From the NCBI RefSeq assembly GCF_900117445.1, contig NZ_FPEJ01000013.1, forward strand, positions 806,001-870,000: a DNA stretch of 64,000 nucleotides, in the 5' to 3' direction. Position 1 is the stretch's first letter. The number at the start of each line of letters is the position of its first letter. Both the position numbers and the translations under genes were made by a program. This DNA is from Hyphomicrobium sp. NDB2Meth4 (GTDB taxonomy: Bacteria > Pseudomonadota > Alphaproteobacteria > Rhizobiales > Hyphomicrobiaceae). Shown here piece after piece: positions 60,460-64,000 of this stretch. The notes under the pieces are model-generated. The model was given only the letters and a program-made list of their open reading frames with translations, was not told the DNA's origin and did not search any database.

Positions 60460-61407
60460 ATGACCGTTTATCTTGTCGGAGACATCGGCGCCACCAATGC
60501 CCGCTTTGCATTGGTCGATGCCAAAGGCAGCCTGATCCGCGCCGCCGATCTGCTCTGCCGTGATCATCCGACAATGGCGGACGCCATCACGAGCTATCTC
60601 TCGGCAGTTAACGGCGCAGCCCCGCAGCGCGCAGTTCTCGCCGTTGCCACGACTCCGCGCGATGACCGCGTGTCGTTCACCAACAACCCCTGGCAATTCT
60701 CGATCACCGAACTTGCGACGCACCTCGGCATCGGCGATCTGCAAGTCATCAACGACTTTCACGCTAACGCACTCGCGCTCCCCCATCTTGCGGACGCGGA
60801 TGTTCTGAAAGTCGGTGGCGGCGAGCCCATTCAACACGCGCCCATGGGCGTGCTCGGCCCTGGTTCCGGCCTCGGCGTGAGCACGGCCGTCTACGCGGCC
60901 GGGCGCTACAAAGCCGTTCCCGGCGAGGGCGGTCATGTCACCATGGCTCCCGCAGACGATCGCGAGAGCGCTGTGCTCAGCGCTCTGCGCAAACGCTTCG
61001 GGCACGTCTCAGCCGAGCGCGTTCTCTCTGGCCCCGGTCTCGTCAATCTCTATCGCGCTCTCTGCGAGATCGACGCAAAAGTTCCCGACGACCTTACGGC
61101 CGAAGACATCACCAAGGCAGGGGCGTTGGGCGCCTGCGACTATGCCGGCTCCGCCGTCGATATGTTTTGCGCCATGCTCGGCACCGTTGCCGGCAATCTC
61201 GCCATCACTCTGGGCGCGCGAGGTGGCGTATTCATCGCTGGCGGCATTGTGCCGAAGCTCGGCGGCACTTTTGCGCGCTCGCAGTTCCGCGAGCGCTTCG
61301 AGGATAAGGGACGCTTTCGCGACTATCTCGCGGCGATCCCCACATATGTCATTACCCGCCCGCACGCGGCGCTCGTCGGAGCTGCCAGCCTACTCAACGA
61401 CGATTGA
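60460..61407 (+). CDS. glk: Glucokinase
   Basis: 315 residues from MTVYLVGDIGATNARFALVD, the phosphate-1 motif of the Glk/ROK-like hexokinase group. It continues with VINDFHANALALPHL (catalytic Asp), LGPGSGLGVSTAVY, VPGEGGHVTMAPAD, LSGPGLVNLYRALCE and GGVFIAGGIVPKLGG. It phosphorylates glucose with ATP. The upstream frame (22 codons) has no supporting start. Converges on the NAD-synthetase-like gene with 11 bases between. Confidence 0.95.
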   Translation: MTVYLVGDIGATNARFALVDAKGSLIRAADLLCRDHPTMADAITSYLSAVNGAAPQRAVLAVATTPRDDRVSFTNNPWQFSITELATHLGIGDLQVINDFHANALALPHLADADVLKVGGGEPIQHAPMGVLGPGSGLGVSTAVYAAGRYKAVPGEGGHVTMAPADDRESAVLSALRKRFGHVSAERVLSGPGLVNLYRALCEIDAKVPDDLTAEDITKAGALGACDYAGSAVDMFCAMLGTVAGNLAITLGARGGVFIAGGIVPKLGGTFARSQFRERFEDKGRFRDYLAAIPTYVITRPHAALVGAASLLNDD

Positions 61408-61418
61408 GCGCGCCACAC

Positions 61419-62438
61419 CTAGGCGCTGAGCGCGCGCGCTTCGTCCGGCGTTTCGATCAGCAACGGCGGTTCGTGCAGATAGCGCGTCGCACGCCGCTTG
61501 GCCTCGATGTCCTTCCATACCAGCAACACCTGGGCTTCCGTTAGCGAGGCTGCGCGCGCAACATCTACTACGGGCACACCGTTATCCAAGCCGAAGAGGC
61601 AAAGGTCCATCTGCTGATAGGGCAGCGCGAAGTAGAACTCTTCCTGCGTCTGCGCCAGCGACCACGTGTCCGTTGTCGGCGGGCGGCTGCAGATTTCGGC
61701 GGGCACGCCGAGTGCCTCGGCAAGCTGATAAACTTGCGTCTTGTAGAGATGCGCAATCGGCTTGAAGTCGGCAGCGCCATCACCGTTTTTTACGAAAAAG
61801 CCCTGGTCGTACTCCAGCCGGTTCGGCGTGCCCGACACGGCATAGTTCAGCCGGTCGGCGTGATAGTACTCGAGCTGCTTGCGTGTGCGCTGCTTCATGT
61901 TCGTGGCCGCAACAATGCCCTGATACACCGACAGCGGCATGCGCATCTCGCGGCGCTCACCCGATGGCGACTGCACCACGAGCTTCGTCAGACTGTAGCT
62001 GTTTCCGTGCAGCGCGTTCGACAGCACGACCTTGCAGCTCCAGTCCGCGGCGTACTCCGGCACGATCTCGCGGATCGCCGCATCTCGGCGCTCGTAGCAA
62101 CCCGATGCTGCCAGGGTCGGCGCAATGTCTTCGACCACATGACGAATGCCGTAGGCTTCCGCAACGAGCCGCCCCAACCGCAAACTCTCGGGATCGGAAT
62201 CCCTTTCCGGCATCAGCACCGCCAGCACGTTGTCGGCGCCCAGTGCCGCCACGCATAACGCTGCCGTCACGCTGGAATCGATGCCGCCCGAAAGTCCAAC
62301 GATCGCCCCGCGCCGGCGCAGGCGCCGCTGCACCTGCTCGCGAATGCCCTCCGCGATACGCGCGATGGCGACATCGGCATCGAGCGTCAGCGCCTCGGCA
62401 GAGAACTCGCGCGCTTTGGTCGGATCGAACAACGGCAT
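61419..62438 (-). CDS. NAD synthetase-like PP-loop amidotransferase (ammonia type)
   Basis: 339 residues without an N-terminal glutaminase domain. The PP-loop IVGLSGGIDSSVTAALCVAA and later GTPNRLEYDQGFFVKNGDGA, ADFKPIAHLYKTQVYQLAEA and CSRPPTTDTWSLAQTQEEFY follow NadE order. Differences: an insert of about 40 residues (ALHGNSYSLTKLVVQSPSGE and on) before the N-x-K-x-R-x-R segment, and SRPPTTDTW in place of the usual PPTA/S-x-L. It may be a true NadE or a paralogue making another amide. The start abuts the stop of the AMP ligase with no gap. Confidence 0.82.
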   Translation of the reverse strand: MPLFDPTKAREFSAEALTLDADVAIARIAEGIREQVQRRLRRRGAIVGLSGGIDSSVTAALCVAALGADNVLAVLMPERDSDPESLRLGRLVAEAYGIRHVVEDIAPTLAASGCYERRDAAIREIVPEYAADWSCKVVLSNALHGNSYSLTKLVVQSPSGERREMRMPLSVYQGIVAATNMKQRTRKQLEYYHADRLNYAVSGTPNRLEYDQGFFVKNGDGAADFKPIAHLYKTQVYQLAEALGVPAEICSRPPTTDTWSLAQTQEEFYFALPYQQMDLCLFGLDNGVPVVDVARAASLTEAQVLLVWKDIEAKRRATRYLHEPPLLIETPDEARALSA

Positions 62439-63992
62439 CTAGGCGTTCCCAGCTTGAGCTTCGGCAACAAGGCGACGGCTGATCTTCCCCGACTCCGTCT
62501 TCGGCAGAGCGGGACGGAACTCGACGAACTTCGGCACCATGAAATCTTCCAAGAAGCGGGCGCAGTGGCGCACGATGTCGACTTCGGCAAGCTGCGCACC
62601 GGGCTCAGGTGCCACCACCGCCTTGATCGCGCTGCCGAGGATCGGATCGGGCACCCCGATCACCGCCACCTCGGCAACGCCTTCTAGCGCGTAGATGATG
62701 TTTTCGACTTCCTTCGGCGCTACCTTTTCCCCGCGCGACTTGATGATGTCGTCCTTGCGCCCGACGAAATAGAGGAAGCCTTCCTTGTCCGCGCGGAACA
62801 GATCGCCCGTATGCAGCACGCGCTCCCAGTCATGCGGACCAGGGCGCAGCGCCTGCGCCGTCGCCTCCGGATTCTCCCAGTAGCCCTTCATCACGTGTGC
62901 GCCGCGGATCACGAGTTCGCCCACAACGCCCGGCCCAACGCGCTCGCCTTTGTCATCCACCACATAGGCTTCCGTCCCAGGGATGGCGATCCCGACCGAA
63001 GTGATGCGGTTCTTCAGCTCGGACGGCGGCAGCCACGTGCAGCGCTTGCACTCCGTCAGCCCGTACATCGAATAGAGCGCCACGTGCGGGAACAGCGCCT
63101 GCAGCCGCTCGATGTGCGACGGCGGAAGCGCCGCCGCCGTATTGGTGATGTAGCGCAGATGCGGCAGCGCGCCGGCTTCGAGGTTGCGCTGAGCGATAAG
63201 GATCGCCGCCATCGTCGGCACCAGCGGCAGACCCGTCACCTTCTCTTCGGCCACGCGCTGCAGGATCACCTGCGGGAACGCGAACGACTTCTCCAGCACC
63301 AGCGTCGCACCGATCTTCACCGCCATCAGCACCTGATAGAGGCCGTAGTCGAACGCTATCGGCAGCACGTTGAGGATGATGTCGTCGCTGGTGTTCTCCA
63401 GATACGTCGTGATCGACGTTGCCGCCGCCACGACGTTCTGATGGGTCATCATCACGCCCTTGGGGAACCCGGTCGACCCCGACGTGTAGATCAGCATCGC
63501 CAAATCGATGTCGATGCCGGGCGCTGCCTTCAACAGCTCCAGCGACGGAGCGGCCAGCGTATCGCCCCAATGCACGAAGTTTGCGTGCGACGGCGCTGCA
63601 TCGCCATCCGCAACAACCGTCACTGAGACTGAAGGCGCTCCCACCACCGCGTCCGCGGCTACTTGTACGCCCCTCTGCTGCGTGATCAGCGCCTTGGCGC
63701 GGCAGTTGTTGAGGATGAACGTGAGCTTGTCGACCTTGGTCGAAGGATTAACCGGGCAGAACACAGCGCCCGCCTTCAGCACCGCAAAAATCGAGACAAC
63801 CGCTTCGGCGCAGTTGTCCAGGAAGAGGACAACCCGGTCGCCCCGAGCCACGCCGCGATTCACCAAGCCCTGCGCCAGCTCATCGGACAAATCGTCGAGC
63901 TGGCTGTAGGTGACCCTGCGCCCCTGTGCGACCAGCGCCGTCTTGTCTGGGAACCGCGTTGCGCTCTCGCGCAGGAATTCCTCAAAGCGCAT
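62439..63992 (-). CDS. Acyl-CoA synthetase / AMP-dependent ligase
   Basis: 517 residues, complete. ANL motifs: A3 LIYTSGSTGFPKGVMMTHQN, A5 YSMYGLTECKRCTWLP, A7 LHTGDLFRADKEGFLYFVGR and the hinge KDDIIKSRGEKVAPKEVENI, ending with the catalytic lysine in PKTESGKISRRL. It activates a carboxylate as acyl-AMP and passes it to CoA or a carrier protein. It directly precedes the NAD-synthetase-like gene with no gap, so they act together or are at least co-expressed. The operon continues outside the window. Confidence 0.92.
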   Translation of the reverse strand: MRFEEFLRESATRFPDKTALVAQGRRVTYSQLDDLSDELAQGLVNRGVARGDRVVLFLDNCAEAVVSIFAVLKAGAVFCPVNPSTKVDKLTFILNNCRAKALITQQRGVQVAADAVVGAPSVSVTVVADGDAAPSHANFVHWGDTLAAPSLELLKAAPGIDIDLAMLIYTSGSTGFPKGVMMTHQNVVAAATSITTYLENTSDDIILNVLPIAFDYGLYQVLMAVKIGATLVLEKSFAFPQVILQRVAEEKVTGLPLVPTMAAILIAQRNLEAGALPHLRYITNTAAALPPSHIERLQALFPHVALYSMYGLTECKRCTWLPPSELKNRITSVGIAIPGTEAYVVDDKGERVGPGVVGELVIRGAHVMKGYWENPEATAQALRPGPHDWERVLHTGDLFRADKEGFLYFVGRKDDIIKSRGEKVAPKEVENIIYALEGVAEVAVIGVPDPILGSAIKAVVAPEPGAQLAEVDIVRHCARFLEDFMVPKFVEFRPALPKTESGKISRRLVAEAQAGNA

Positions 63993-64000
63993 CGCCCACT

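Overview
The window is a 64-kb chromosomal stretch, GC-rich and densely coded, from an alphaproteobacterium, most likely Hyphomicrobiales (possibly Hyphomicrobium-like). The evidence is gene content: a one-step phosphatidylcholine synthase, an invasion-associated-locus-B protein, HspQ, several Omp25/Opa-type surface barrels, a malyl-CoA-lyase-type aldolase, malonyl-CoA decarboxylase, and the mfd-sdhE / recG pair. The genus is an inference. No phage, insertion sequence, CRISPR array, rRNA or tRNA was seen, and the region reads as stable chromosome.

1-13 kb is an iron-uptake island. The end of exbB, then exbD and tonB (plus strand), meet a convergent minus-strand series: TonB-dependent siderophore receptor, PiuC-type dioxygenase, Sel1-repeat protein, PepSY membrane protein, DUF2271 protein, DUF4198 protein, ApbE flavin transferase and a membrane-anchored flavodoxin/FAD/NADPH reductase. 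DUF2271 carries a covalent-FMN attachment motif (DGLSSAT) and ApbE is the enzyme that would load it. The cluster therefore looks like a chain carrying electrons from cytosolic NADPH across the inner membrane to a periplasmic flavoprotein, which could reduce the ferric siderophore brought in by the receptor and TonB. A strong hairpin separates receptor from piuC, and the receptor leader holds several palindromes. This is the most interesting system in the window.

11-31 kb is mixed housekeeping and accessory content: DUF1275, WrbA, pirin with a divergent LysR, Pcs, a large porin, a UbiH-type monooxygenase, an LpxL-type acyltransferase, two tiny exported proteins (one His/Arg/Trp-rich), an OmpR-type two-component system, AraC and MarR regulators, the aldolase, HspQ, IalB-like protein, and a peptide-binding protein translationally coupled to an acyl-CoA synthetase.

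31-48 kb is core: mfd-sdhE, recG, a DUF502 membrane protein, two proteins ending in SPOR or SPOR-like regions, glmU-glmS, two neighbouring zinc metallopeptidases and malonyl-CoA decarboxylase.

48-64 kb holds three more outer-membrane barrels (one apparently a double barrel), an LprI-like protein, elongation factor P with its lysine-modifying enzymes EpmA (divergent neighbour) and EpmB (about 2.3 kb away), an ArsR-SDR pair with a near-perfect 33-bp operator, a molybdopterin oxidoreductase without visible partner subunits, glucokinase, and an ammonia-type NAD-synthetase-like enzyme directly abutting an acyl-CoA/AMP ligase at the window edge.
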